Positions 19,449 to 29,150 are shown, counted from the stretch's first letter. The stretch is DNA of 64,000 bases from Ignavibacteriales bacterium (GCA_020061465.1 JAGUYG010000009.1:1-64000), one strand, 5' to 3'. Notes: generated by a model not told the origin, from the sequence alone. Translations and numbers: made by a program.

Positions 19449-22400
19449 ATGATTAAGTATAACTTCCACGTATCTAAGCACTCAAGACTGAAGTATCAGT
19501 TCGATAAATCACTTTTCAGCCTTAGAGGTACAGTAATCATAGCTCATCCCAAAAATGCGCGTGAGCTTTCCAACAGCATAAATGAAAAAAGAAAAAGTGA
19601 AGGACTGGGTCACGAGCCGATTACGCCCGGTCAGATTAATGCATTAGGATTGTTACACGAAATATTCCATTTCATTATTGGTGTTTACAAAGAAAAAGAA
19701 AATGCCGGCGTATTTAGCAGAGCATTTACTCATTTGATGGTTCATTTAGGTGATGCAGAATTAACAAAGGTTCTGAACGAATTCTGCAATGAATTTCCTC
19801 CCCTTGAAGTATATAAGGGTAATACCGGTGTAGAAGAATATTTGAACGGCAATACTTCCGGAGTTTCAAACAAAGAAATTTTATTGGAAGAGTTAATACT
19901 TCTTCATCTCGAAAATATTAATCCTGCTTTAACTTCGCTTGAAGAATTATTTTCGGATATACAAATTTCTAAAAGGACAAAGTATGTAGATCTATTAGGA
20001 TTAGCAGAAGAATTTTTCCAATCTGAAAAGCCGTTTGGTGAAGAAAGTCTTTCCTTAATCCAATTCCTTCGAAAACCTATCGTAACGTTTCCTTTCAACA
20101 TCGATACGCAGTTGGATTACATTCGTGAAAAATGGAGGATTTACATCGACGATGCTCTGTTTCAGAAGTTACTTAAGGGACAGGATCTAATTCGGGAAGA
20201 CCTGAAACTTTTTATAAAACATGGCGGTGGAGAAAAAGCAACTCCGCCTGTACCAGAGTATAAGTTCGATGAGGAATATCTTAAAAAAATTAGAGATAAA
20301 CTAAAAGCAGGTGAAGAGTTAACCGATGCCGAAAGTTATTACTATTCTGAAATTGAAAAATTCACACAGGATACGGATTGGATGCCTAAAGTTGTGATGA
20401 TTGCAAAGAATGTTTATGTGTGGTTGTTTCAGCTTTCAAAACAGTACAACAGATTGATTCAGCGCCTGGATCAAATTCCCGACGAAGAACTTGATAAACT
20501 TGCAAGTTGGAATTTTAACGCCCTCTGGTTAATAGGTGTGTGGGAAAGAAGCAGCGCTTCAAAAAAGATCAAAGTGTTTACCGGAAATCCTGAAGCGGCA
20601 CCCTCAGCATATTCGATTTATAATTATACAATTGCGCATCAGCTTGGCGGAGAAGAAGCTTTTGAGAATCTAAAAGCAAGAGCCATGCAGAGAGGAATAA
20701 GACTTGCAAGCGATATGGTTCCGAACCACACAGGCATATACTCAAAATGGATTGTAGAAAAACCACATTACTTTTTGCAAACTAATAATCATCCCTATCC
20801 TTCTTACACTTTTACCGGGCCTAATCTTTCGGAAGATGAAAGGGTAGAAGTACGCATTGAAGATAAATATTATTCACGCCAGGATGCGGCAGTAGTTTTT
20901 GAGCGGAGGGATAGATATACAGGCGATAAAAAATATATTTATCACGGCAACGACGGAACAAATATGCCATGGAACGATACTGCTCAGCTTAATTTTTTAA
21001 ATCCGGAAGTTAGAGAAGCAGTGATTCAAACAATCATGCATGTAGCGCAGCAATTTCCGATTATCCGGTTTGATGCAGCCATGACCTTAGCTAAAAAACA
21101 TTATCAAAGATTGTGGTTCCCTAAGCCCGGCACAGGCGGAGCAATTCCTTCACGTTCCGATTACTCAATGAGTCAAAATGAATTTGACAGATCGATGCCT
21201 ACAGAATTTTGGAGAGAAGTAGTTGACCGTATAAATTCCGAAATGCCTAATACGCTGTTGCTCGCCGAAGCTTTTTGGTTGATGGAAGGATATTTTGTAA
21301 GAACACTTGGCATGCACCGCGTATACAACAGCGCATTTATGCACATGCTTATGAAAGATGAGAATGACAAATACAAACAGCTAATTAAAAATACCCTTGA
21401 GTTTAATCCTGAAATACTGAAACGATATGTTAATTTTATGAGCAATCCCGATGAGGAAACAGCGGTTAATCAATTCGGAAAAGGAGATAAATATTTTGGA
21501 GTCGCATTAATGATGGCTACGCTGCCGGGGCTTCCTATGTTTGCTCATGGTCAAATAGAGGGATTTGCTGAAAAATATGGAATGGAGTATCAACGCTCGT
21601 ACTATGATGAATTTGTGGATGAACATCTTGTCAACAGACATCGTGAGGAGATATTCCCTCTGTTAAAGCAGCGATACCTCTTCAGTCAAGTGTCGGAGTT
21701 TGAATTGTACGATTTTTTTGATGATTTGGGAAATGTAAACGAGAACGTCTTCGCTTTTTCGAACCGCTCAGGTACAAATAAAGCTTTAATTTTATATAAT
21801 AATTCCTACTCGGAAGCAAAAGGGACAATTCGTCATTCGGCTAACAAAGCTGTTATGAAATCCGGTGAGGAATCTAAGTATTATACAACAAAAAATCTGA
21901 CTAAAGCTCTTGACTTAAAGACAGAGCAGGGTTACTTCTATATTTATTCCGACCATAAAACTAATCTTGAATATCTAATTTCCGGACGCGAATTAAATGA
22001 TTTCGGGTTTCACATTTATTTGGGCGGTTATCAGAGCAGGGTTTGCATGAATTTCCGCGAGGCTTATGATACAAACGGACAGTATGAAAGACTGAATAAT
22101 TATTTGTCGGGCAAGGGAGTTCCTTCTATTTTTAATGCGTTGCATGAGCTGCAGCTTTTACCGGTTCATAATAAATGTTATGAGCTGTTAAATTATACAA
22201 TAAAAGAGGAATTCGAGCGATATTGTTTGGATTATAAAATTAATAATACTGAAAAATTACTAAATGCTTTTAATTCCCTAATAATAGAAATTAATCATTT
22301 CTCATCTCCGGAAGTGAATCCTAAAACTGCAGTTGATAACTTAAAGCAGGATGTAAAGAATCTGAGAGATTTTAACAATTATATTTATAGAGCTTACAAA

Positions 22401-23087
22401 AGAAAAAATTCTGCAAAGTGGTTCAAGCAAGCGGCGGAGGAATTACTTATCTTAAATCCTGACAACCATTTTTACAAAGAGATACTTTTTGCGGTTACGG
22501 TTCTGAATAGAGTAGTAAATCCCGATGATCATAACAATCTTTATCACACATTAATGTTTGACAAGGTAATTTCTAACTATTTGCAGCAGATCGAGAGCAA
22601 TCAAAAAAATCTTGCGAAGGAAATGCTGCTTATAAAACTGTTGTTAAAGAATAGAGCATTACTACAAGTTAAAAACTTATTTGATAACTCGAAGGATGCT
22701 GATAAAAATGCCGGTTCAAAATTGATCGAATTCTTGAATCACAGCGCCGTATTCAATTTCATAAATTTAAATGAGTTCGACGGCATCTTATATTACAGTA
22801 AAGAGAATATGGAAACTCTTCTCGGTTGGATCTATTATTTCTATAATGCCTCCAACAGTAATACAGTATCGGAAAAGAAAGGAAAATTAAGCTCAAACAA
22901 GAAAAGCACTCAAATAAATGAACGATTGAAAAATTCCTTTGAGATTATAACTCAAGTTAAACAGTTGTCCGGGTCGTCCGGTTATCGTTGGGAGGAATTT
23001 CGAGAGGGTCTATCAAAATTAGAGATAAGAAACAAGTCAACCGTAAAAAAGCGAACGGCAAGTAAATCAAAGAGAAAGACTAACTAA
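19449..23087 (+). CDS. Very large GH13 alpha-amylase-family protein
   Basis: 1212 residues, no signal peptide. A GH13 barrel spans about residues 350-800: region I DMVPNHTG (about 421), region II IIRFDAAM with nucleophile Asp near 541, region III LLAEAFW with acid/base Glu near 607, and region IV SNPDEE near 667, where the usual NHD has Pro in place of His. The 340-residue N-terminal part is not a known carbohydrate-binding module and contains HEIFH (70-74), which fits the HExxH pattern but may be chance. The C-terminal 400 residues are mainly helical with a basic tail. Likely acts intracellularly on alpha-glucans (glycogen/maltooligosaccharides); the exact reaction is unknown. Standing alone between two repeat-rich gaps, it appears monocistronic. 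Confidence 0.8.
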   Translation: MIKYNFHVSKHSRLKYQFDKSLFSLRGTVIIAHPKNARELSNSINEKRKSEGLGHEPITPGQINALGLLHEIFHFIIGVYKEKENAGVFSRAFTHLMVHLGDAELTKVLNEFCNEFPPLEVYKGNTGVEEYLNGNTSGVSNKEILLEELILLHLENINPALTSLEELFSDIQISKRTKYVDLLGLAEEFFQSEKPFGEESLSLIQFLRKPIVTFPFNIDTQLDYIREKWRIYIDDALFQKLLKGQDLIREDLKLFIKHGGGEKATPPVPEYKFDEEYLKKIRDKLKAGEELTDAESYYYSEIEKFTQDTDWMPKVVMIAKNVYVWLFQLSKQYNRLIQRLDQIPDEELDKLASWNFNALWLIGVWERSSASKKIKVFTGNPEAAPSAYSIYNYTIAHQLGGEEAFENLKARAMQRGIRLASDMVPNHTGIYSKWIVEKPHYFLQTNNHPYPSYTFTGPNLSEDERVEVRIEDKYYSRQDAAVVFERRDRYTGDKKYIYHGNDGTNMPWNDTAQLNFLNPEVREAVIQTIMHVAQQFPIIRFDAAMTLAKKHYQRLWFPKPGTGGAIPSRSDYSMSQNEFDRSMPTEFWREVVDRINSEMPNTLLLAEAFWLMEGYFVRTLGMHRVYNSAFMHMLMKDENDKYKQLIKNTLEFNPEILKRYVNFMSNPDEETAVNQFGKGDKYFGVALMMATLPGLPMFAHGQIEGFAEKYGMEYQRSYYDEFVDEHLVNRHREEIFPLLKQRYLFSQVSEFELYDFFDDLGNVNENVFAFSNRSGTNKALILYNNSYSEAKGTIRHSANKAVMKSGEESKYYTTKNLTKALDLKTEQGYFYIYSDHKTNLEYLISGRELNDFGFHIYLGGYQSRVCMNFREAYDTNGQYERLNNYLSGKGVPSIFNALHELQLLPVHNKCYELLNYTIKEEFERYCLDYKINNTEKLLNAFNSLIIEINHFSSPEVNPKTAVDNLKQDVKNLRDFNNYIYRAYKRKNSAKWFKQAAEELLILNPDNHFYKEILFAVTVLNRVVNPDDHNNLYHTLMFDKVISNYLQQIESNQKNLAKEMLLIKLLLKNRALLQVKNLFDNSKDADKNAGSKLIEFLNHSAVFNFINLNEFDGILYYSKENMETLLGWIYYFYNASNSNTVSEKKGKLSSNKKSTQINERLKNSFEIITQVKQLSGSSGYRWEEFREGLSKLEIRNKSTVKKRTASKSKRKTN

Positions 23088-23143
23088 AAATATTTGTCAA
23101 ATGACTCTTGGAGAAATTTTAATTGTAAGAAAAAAACAAATAA

Positions 23144-23404
23144 TCCGAAGGATCCTTTGGACAAAACCCAAATTACAAATCCGTAGGATCGTTCCGATAA
23201 ACACCAAATAACAAATTCATAATCTTATCGGAACGATCCCGTTCAAAGGATCCTTCGGAAATACATTCAGGAAAAGCTTGTCACGCTTCGTTTTGATTTT
23301 CGGAACGATCCTTCGGAATTGATATTTTCGGAACGATCCTACGGAGAAGATTGAACATTATTTGTAATTTGTTTTTTGATATTTGTCCAAAGGACTCCTT
23401 TGGA
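23144..23404. repeat. Dense cluster of 18-19 bp palindromic elements
   Basis: Seven units in 260 bases of the 23088-23466 gap: TCCGAAGGATCCTTTGGA (23144-23161), TCCGTAGGATCGTTCCGA (23180-23197), TCGGAACGA (23228-23236), TTCAAAGGATCCTTCGGA (23242-23259), TCGGAACGATCCTTCGGA (23300-23317), TCGGAACGATCCTACGGA (23328-23345) and TCCAAAGGACTCCTTTGGA (23386-23404). Each half is a 3-bp stem around three bases; the stem varies between TCC/GGA and TCG/CGA, keeping pairing. Spacing is irregular, so this is not a CRISPR array. Confidence 0.85.
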
Positions 23405-23466
23405 GGAATTTTATATCTGAGAGATTTTCTATTAATTTCTAAAGATTAAGAATATAATAAGTCAAA

Positions 23467-24924
23467 ATGAAAAAATTATTTTTAATATCGATCGTTTTGT
23501 TTTACATTTTTCCGGTTTGCTTTTCTCAAATTCAGTTGGAAAAAGCTTTTCCGAATTTAACTTTTTCAAATCCGGTTGATCTTCAATATGCCGGTGACGG
23601 AACGAATAGAATATTTGTTGTTGAACAAAGCGGGAAGATAAAAATATTTTTAAATTCAAAGTCGGCTGCATCGGCAGAAACATTTTTAGACATTTCGGAT
23701 AGAGTTGTATCAGGAGGGGAGATGGGCTTGTTGGGATTGGCTTTTCACCCCGAATACAGGCAGAACGGTTACTTCTATGTAAATTATACGGCTCCAAATC
23801 CGCTGCGCACTGTGGTCTCAAGATATAGAGTAAGTTCAACAAACCAAAATCAAGCCGATCCTAACAGCGAATTGATTTTATTAACCGTCTCCCAGCCATA
23901 TTCAAATCATAACGGCGGACAGATTGCTTTTGGTCCAAATGGTTTCCTTCACATTGCTTTAGGCGACGGCGGTTCGGGCGGCGACCCTCAAAACAATGCA
24001 CAGAACAAAACCAATCTTCTTGGGAAAATTTTGCGAATAAATGTTGATGAAACTTCAGCCGGCAGGAATTATTCTATTCCGAATTCGAATCCATTTTTTG
24101 GAAATACTTCCGGATATAGAGAAGAAATTTTTGCTTACGGATTAAGAAACCCATGGCGTTTCAGTTTCGATTTTGAAGACGGCAGATTGTGGTGCGCTGA
24201 CGTAGGACAAAATAGAATTGAGGAGATTGACATAATTGTAAAAGGTGGAAATTACGGTTGGCGGATTATGGAAGGAACACTATGCTATAATCCTTCATCA
24301 AACTGCGATACTACCGGGTTAATACTCCCTGTATGGGAATACTCTCATGCAGACGGTAGTTGTTCAGTTACCGGAGGATTCGTTTACAGAGGAAATAAAA
24401 ATGCTCAGTTATATGGAAAATATATTTACGGCGATTACTGCTCGCGAAAGATATGGGCGCTTGGTGCGCAGGGAATAAATGCAGCCGCTACGACAAACGA
24501 ATTCATCGTTACTGCGCCTGCCCCAATCTCATCATTCGGCATAGATGAACAAAATGAATTATATGTGTGTGCCTTCGATGGATATATTTATAAATTTGTT
24601 TCAACTCCGGCTTCAGGGAAAAAGGATAAACCTTCTATTCCCAATGATTATGCATTATTACAAAATTTCCCTAATCCGTTTAACAATCAAACAAAAATAA
24701 CTTTTCATCTTCCTGAAGAAAGCAGAGTGAATATCACTATCATCGACACAAACGGGAAATTCGTAAGCAAGATATTTGAGGGTGTGCGGCAGGCGGGTAT
24801 TTACGATACAACCTGGAATGCATCGAAGCTTCCTTCGGGGATTTACTTCATAAAAATGCAAGCTGAATCGTTGACTTCACAAAGAGAATATTCGAAGGCA
24901 ATTAAAGTGGTATTGGCTAAATAA
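23467..24924 (+). CDS. Exported PQQ-type sugar (glucose/sorbosone) dehydrogenase with T9SS tail
   Basis: 485 residues. A signal peptide (KKLFLISIVLFYIFPVCFS) is followed by the six-bladed propeller of the glucose/sorbosone dehydrogenase family: GEMGLLGLAFHPEY, NHNGGQIAFGPNGFLHIALGDGG, NLLGKILRINVD, GLRNPWRFSFD, WCADVGQNRIEEI, GGNYGWRIMEG. By family knowledge it oxidises aldoses or related sugars with PQQ and calcium. The last 85 residues form a T9SS type A sorting domain (LLQNFPNPFNNQT ... SGIYFIKM), so it should be secreted or surface-bound. No ribosome binding site is evident, as in many genes here. Confidence 0.88.
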   Translation: MKKLFLISIVLFYIFPVCFSQIQLEKAFPNLTFSNPVDLQYAGDGTNRIFVVEQSGKIKIFLNSKSAASAETFLDISDRVVSGGEMGLLGLAFHPEYRQNGYFYVNYTAPNPLRTVVSRYRVSSTNQNQADPNSELILLTVSQPYSNHNGGQIAFGPNGFLHIALGDGGSGGDPQNNAQNKTNLLGKILRINVDETSAGRNYSIPNSNPFFGNTSGYREEIFAYGLRNPWRFSFDFEDGRLWCADVGQNRIEEIDIIVKGGNYGWRIMEGTLCYNPSSNCDTTGLILPVWEYSHADGSCSVTGGFVYRGNKNAQLYGKYIYGDYCSRKIWALGAQGINAAATTNEFIVTAPAPISSFGIDEQNELYVCAFDGYIYKFVSTPASGKKDKPSIPNDYALLQNFPNPFNNQTKITFHLPEESRVNITIIDTNGKFVSKIFEGVRQAGIYDTTWNASKLPSGIYFIKMQAESLTSQREYSKAIKVVLAK

Positions 24925-25048
24925 TCCCCCTCATGAATCAGTAACAGGGAAACGCATTTCAATATATTTATTGGATATCAAATCCATGTCAAACCAGAGT
25001 CAAAAAGAGTAGATAGATTTTGATGTTTTATAGTTATACAATGGATTG

Positions 25049-25076
25049 TGGCTATCCAATGATCCTTCGGAAAGCC
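25049..25076. repeat. Degenerate palindromic element in a 326-base gap
   Basis: TCCAATGATCCTTCGGA (25055-25071) is flanked by TGGCT and AGCCA, giving an extended hairpin. The rest of 24925-25250, between the convergent dehydrogenase and FAD oxidoreductase genes, shows nothing else. Confidence 0.5.
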
Positions 25077-25250
25077 AACTATATTAAGTATGAATTTTAC
25101 CGTACACTAAAGTGAACGGCAATTGATGATTGAAAGAAAGATATTTTTATGCTCATTCATTTAGAGATTGACTAAAAATTAATCCACTTCGGAGAATTAC
25201 TATTTAATCAGTTTTGTGCTGAGGATAGCTTCCCCGAATGGCTAAAAAGT

Positions 25251-26798
25251 TTAAACTCTCAAGTACTTTGCACAGGCATCCGCACATTTTACACCATCAA
25301 AAGCAGCGGAAACTATTCCGCCTGCATATCCTGCGCCCTCACCGCACGGGAACAATCCTTCAACATCGGGATGCATCAAAGTATTTTTGTCGCGCAAAAT
25401 TCTGATAGGCGAGCTTGTCCGGCTTTCCGGCGCAGTTATTACTGCCTCCGCTGAATAATATCCCTTCAACTTTTTATCAAAAATAATCAAAGCCTTTTTT
25501 ATGTAAGAAGATACAAATTTCGGAAGGAATTCGTGAAGAGGTGCAGGTGTTAACCCTGGTATGTACGATGCAGAAGGAAGCGATTCAGAAACTTTATTTT
25601 TTACAAAATCGGTTAAGCGCTGCGCAGGCGCACTTTGTGTTTGATTGGCAATTTGAAAAGCCGTTTGCTCCAATTTCTGCTGGAGTATCAATCCGCTAAA
25701 AGGATAGAAGCTTTGATATTTGTCCCAATCCCGTTCATCAACAGTTACAACTAGACCTGCATTTGCAAAAGGAGAATTTCTTTTAGAAAGCGACATCCCA
25801 TTTACCACAATCTCACCCGGTTCAGTCGCTGCCGGAACAATCATACCGCCAGGGCACATACAGAAAGAATAAATTCCTCGTTTATCAATTTCACAAGTTA
25901 AAGAGTAGCTTGCCGCCGGAAGATAGTGACCTCTGTTCTCAGTATGATATTGTATATTGTCAATCATTTTCTGGGGATGTTCAATTCTTACACCCATCGC
26001 GAAAGGTTTTGGCTCGATTCGAATATTTTTTTTATGAAGCAAATAGAATATATCTCTTGCTGAATGTCCCGCCGCTAAAATTAAAGCATCACCTGGAATT
26101 TCATCGGCATTATTTACAATCACCGCCACAATTTTGCCGTTATTCACACTGAAATCGGTTACGCGCGAATTGAAATGAATTTCTCCTCCGCAATCGATAA
26201 TGGTTTTTCGAATAGCTTCAACGACTTTAGGCAGTTTGTTTGAACCGATATGCGGGTGTGCATCTATTAGAATATCCGGATGGGCATTATGCTGGACTAA
26301 GATTCTTAAAATTTTTTTTACATCACCTCTTTTAGTTGCACGAGTATATAATTTACCGTCGCTGTAAGTTCCTGCACCGCCTTCGCCAAAGCAATAATTT
26401 GAATCGGGGTTAACGATGTGCAATTGTTGAAGTGTTCTTATATCCCGCCGGCGAGTTCTAACATCTTTTCCTCTTTCTATAATGACAGGTTTTAATCCTA
26501 ATTCGATTAGTCTTAAGGCTGCGAACAAGCCGCCCGGACCGGAGCCTACAATTAAAACTTTTTTATTCGACTTTACGGGGTTAAACACCACAGGCGGTTC
26601 TTCGATAGGCAGTTCATTTACATAAACTTCCGCACGAATCTTAAATACCGGCTGCCTACTTCTGGCATCAATTGATCTTCGAGTAGGAACGACTGCTTTT
26701 ATTTCTTTACGATTTAATTTTAGCTGTCTTGAAGCGGCGATATACAGATTTTCTTTGTCCGGTAATAATTCCGGCAGCAGTGTCAGTTCAATAACCAT
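25251..26798 (-). CDS. FAD-dependent oxidoreductase (COG2509-like)
   Basis: 515 residues. An N-terminal alpha/beta region of about 75 residues (IAASRQLKLNRKEIKAV) precedes the dinucleotide fold VLIVGSGPGGLFAALR (81-96, GSGPGG at 85-90). Further features are CFGEGGAGTYSDGKLYTR, ALILAAGHSARD and a C-terminal second FAD segment LFPCGEGAGYAGGI. This matches the NAD(FAD)-utilising dehydrogenase family whose reaction is not established. It lies 12 bases downstream of the SDR gene, so they are likely cotranscribed. Confidence 0.82.
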   Translation of the reverse strand: MVIELTLLPELLPDKENLYIAASRQLKLNRKEIKAVVPTRRSIDARSRQPVFKIRAEVYVNELPIEEPPVVFNPVKSNKKVLIVGSGPGGLFAALRLIELGLKPVIIERGKDVRTRRRDIRTLQQLHIVNPDSNYCFGEGGAGTYSDGKLYTRATKRGDVKKILRILVQHNAHPDILIDAHPHIGSNKLPKVVEAIRKTIIDCGGEIHFNSRVTDFSVNNGKIVAVIVNNADEIPGDALILAAGHSARDIFYLLHKKNIRIEPKPFAMGVRIEHPQKMIDNIQYHTENRGHYLPAASYSLTCEIDKRGIYSFCMCPGGMIVPAATEPGEIVVNGMSLSKRNSPFANAGLVVTVDERDWDKYQSFYPFSGLILQQKLEQTAFQIANQTQSAPAQRLTDFVKNKVSESLPSASYIPGLTPAPLHEFLPKFVSSYIKKALIIFDKKLKGYYSAEAVITAPESRTSSPIRILRDKNTLMHPDVEGLFPCGEGAGYAGGIVSAAFDGVKCADACAKYLRV

Positions 26799-26810
26799 TT
26801 TAAATAAAAA

Positions 26811-27602
26811 TCAAAAAAGGTTTTTAATCCAGCCTCCGTCAACTTGAATAGTGCTTCCGGTAATGTAAGAAGCCTGAAGCGAAGCTAAAAATGCTACTGC
26901 TGCGGCAATTTCTTCAGGTCTGGCAAGGCGGTTCATTGGAATTTGTCTTGCCATTCCGGCTAATACCTCTTCATGAGATTCGCCGGTAAGTTTTGCTTTT
27001 GAAACTGCAAGATCGTACAGCCTATTAGTTAAGGTGAAACCCGGGGCTATATTGTTTACTGTAATGTTATATCTTGCAACTTCATTACTGAGCGACTTAG
27101 CAAATCCTATAACTCCAGTTCTAAGCGAATTGGAAAGCATCAAATTATCAATCGGCTGTTTAACGGCAACCGAAGTTATATTTATTATTCTTCCCCATTC
27201 CCTAAGAATCATATCGGGAATAATTAGATTACAAAACCTTACTACGCTTAATAGAACCTGCTCAAAGGCATCTTCCCAATTCTCTTCGCTAAGGTCGCGA
27301 AAATAGCCGGATACCGGACCACCGCAGTTATTCACAAGAATATCGATCTTACCAAACTGATCTAATACGACGTTTACAGTATTTTCAATATCTTTTAGTT
27401 TATTAAGATCGCAAACGCACCAGAAAGGCTCGACACCGAATTTCTTTTTCATTTCGGAAGATGCAATCAGCAAATCCTCTTTATTACGTGAACAAATTGC
27501 TATCTGGCAGCCTTCTTCGATAAGTGCATCGGCAGCCGCACGTCCGATACCTTTGCTTGAGGCTGTAATTAATGCTGTTTTTCCGGTTAAACCTAAATCC
27601 AT
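26811..27602 (-). CDS. SDR-fold oxidoreductase with altered catalytic motif
   Basis: 263 residues with the SDR Rossmann fold: nucleotide motif TASSKGIG (13-20), NNCGG (91-95), Ser144, and the C-terminal GSTIQVDGGW. The usual YxxxK active site is replaced by SNSLR (157-161), so Tyr and Lys are both missing. This resembles the BKR-like SDR subgroup (cd05344 type), known for imperfect active sites. Annotating it as a ketoacyl-ACP reductase would be unsafe. Upstream of the FAD oxidoreductase in the same direction. Confidence 0.8.
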   Translation of the reverse strand: MDLGLTGKTALITASSKGIGRAAADALIEEGCQIAICSRNKEDLLIASSEMKKKFGVEPFWCVCDLNKLKDIENTVNVVLDQFGKIDILVNNCGGPVSGYFRDLSEENWEDAFEQVLLSVVRFCNLIIPDMILREWGRIINITSVAVKQPIDNLMLSNSLRTGVIGFAKSLSNEVARYNITVNNIAPGFTLTNRLYDLAVSKAKLTGESHEEVLAGMARQIPMNRLARPEEIAAAVAFLASLQASYITGSTIQVDGGWIKNLF

Positions 27603-27682
27603 GATTTTTTTTATTTAGTGAAAAATTAAAATTTTTATGCTCTCGAGTTTCAAACCGGGTGATTAGAAAAATAATCGAAATA

Positions 27683-28903
27683 TTATCCGGCGTGTTCTGG
27701 CTGCTTCTCCTTAAGGCTTTTTACTATTTCACTTGTATCCATGGCAATTACCAATTCTTCATTGGTAGGTATCCGCAAAACTTTCACCTTCGATTTATCG
27801 GTAGAGATAATCAGGCTTCCGTTATTATTCCTTTCACGGTCAAGTTCTATTCCTAAAAATTCCATATCGCGGCAAACTTCTTCCCGAACTTCTATGGAAT
27901 TCTCTCCTATACCGCCAGTAAATATAAAAGCATCAAGCCCGCCTAAAGCGGCAGCGTATGCACCTAAATATTTTTTAATTCGATAGCAGAAAATTTCAAA
28001 AGCATAGGTAGCTCGCTTATGCCCTTGTTTTACTGCTTGAATAATTTCTCTCATATCGCTGCCTTCGCCGCTGATTCCGGTTAAGCCGCTGTGTTTATTT
28101 AATAAAGTACCTGCTTCATTTAACGACAGAGCCTCTTTGCTCATAATATAAAGTATTAGAGACGGATCAAGATCGCCGCTTCGTGTACCCATTAACAATC
28201 CTTCTAAAGGAGTAAAGCCCATACTCGTATCTATCGAATGACCTCTGTCAATAGCAGCCATGCTGCATCCGTTTCCGAGGTGTGCCGTAACAAGTTTAAG
28301 CTCTTCAATATTCTTATTTAGAATCTCGACTGCTTTCTGCGAGACATAGAGGTGAGATGTTCCGTGGAAACCATATCTTCTAATTTTATGTTTTTTATAT
28401 AGCTCGTAGGGAATGCCATATAAAAAAGCTTTTGGGGGCATCTTAACGTGAAAAGCCGTATCAAAAACACAGCATTGAGGAGTATTAGGTAATATTCTTT
28501 TTATTGCCTGAATACCCTTAATATTCGGGGGATTATGCAGCGGGGCAAGTTCAATATTTTCTTGCAGCACTTCAATTACGTGGTCGTTAATCAAAACTGA
28601 ATCGGAAAAAGATTCGCCGCCATGCACTACACGGTGTCCGACGGCTTCTATATCTTCTTTTTCTTCAATTACACCGTGGTTTTTGCTGAGCATTACACCA
28701 AGCACATATTCGATAGCAATTTGATGGTCTAAAATTTCACCGACGATTTTAATTGCATCGCCGTCATAGCGTGAATGAGATAAAACTGCGCTGCTCATCC
28801 CGATTCTTTCAACCATACCTTTTGCAAGTGCTATTTTTTGTTCGGTATCTATAAATTGATATTTAATTGATGAGCTGCCGCAGTTAAGTACTAATACTTT
28901 CAT
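27683..28903 (-). CDS. ackA: Acetate kinase
   Basis: 406 residues, full length. Interconverts acetyl phosphate plus ADP and acetate plus ATP (substrate-level phosphorylation). Visible: VLVLNCGSSSIKYQF (3-17), GHRVVHGG, DTAFH, RRYGFHGTSHLYVS, THLGNGCSMAAI, and GGIGENS near the C-terminus. AGGA precedes the ATG by about seven bases. No pta gene is in the window. Confidence 0.96.
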   Translation of the reverse strand: MKVLVLNCGSSSIKYQFIDTEQKIALAKGMVERIGMSSAVLSHSRYDGDAIKIVGEILDHQIAIEYVLGVMLSKNHGVIEEKEDIEAVGHRVVHGGESFSDSVLINDHVIEVLQENIELAPLHNPPNIKGIQAIKRILPNTPQCCVFDTAFHVKMPPKAFLYGIPYELYKKHKIRRYGFHGTSHLYVSQKAVEILNKNIEELKLVTAHLGNGCSMAAIDRGHSIDTSMGFTPLEGLLMGTRSGDLDPSLILYIMSKEALSLNEAGTLLNKHSGLTGISGEGSDMREIIQAVKQGHKRATYAFEIFCYRIKKYLGAYAAALGGLDAFIFTGGIGENSIEVREEVCRDMEFLGIELDRERNNNGSLIISTDKSKVKVLRIPTNEELVIAMDTSEIVKSLKEKQPEHAG

Positions 28904-29047
28904 AACATATCCTGTCTATTGAAGAGAATTAATTAATGAATAAGCCACATTCCGCACATTCGAAAGATGTTATCTTTAACTTTTAACATAGTTCCACAAG
29001 TACAGAATTACATTTTATTATTAGGAGATGTAATCTGATGTATGTTT

Positions 29048-29075
29048 GTAGAGACGGGGCATGCCCCGTCTCTAC
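29048..29075. repeat. Perfect 28-bp palindrome
   Basis: GTAGAGACGGGGCA followed directly by its exact complement TGCCCCGTCTCTAC, in the 247-base gap between hbd and ackA (28904-29150). Related GTAGAGACG..CGTCTCTAC repeats are widespread as dispersed intergenic elements in several phyla. Both flanking genes are on the minus strand, so it may act as a hairpin downstream of hbd's upstream neighbourhood rather than as a terminator. Nothing else is seen in this gap. Confidence 0.85.
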
Positions 29076-29150
29076 GTTAGGATGGCAAATTTATTTTTTA
29101 AAGATATCATCTAATCTCGATTCATTTTATGAGTAAAATGCTTGAATAAA

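Noticed and set aside
19656-19670. Metallopeptidase call from HEIFH in the GH13 protein
   Set aside because: A single HExxH in a helix-rich region without a third ligand or family context is too weak to name a protease domain; kept only as an observation.
23144-23404. CRISPR-like array
   Set aside because: Units are palindromic, vary in sequence, and are irregularly spaced by 19-40 bases, and no cas genes are nearby.
26811-27602. Annotation as 3-oxoacyl-ACP reductase (FabG)
   Set aside because: The catalytic Tyr and Lys are missing, so the activity should not be assumed.
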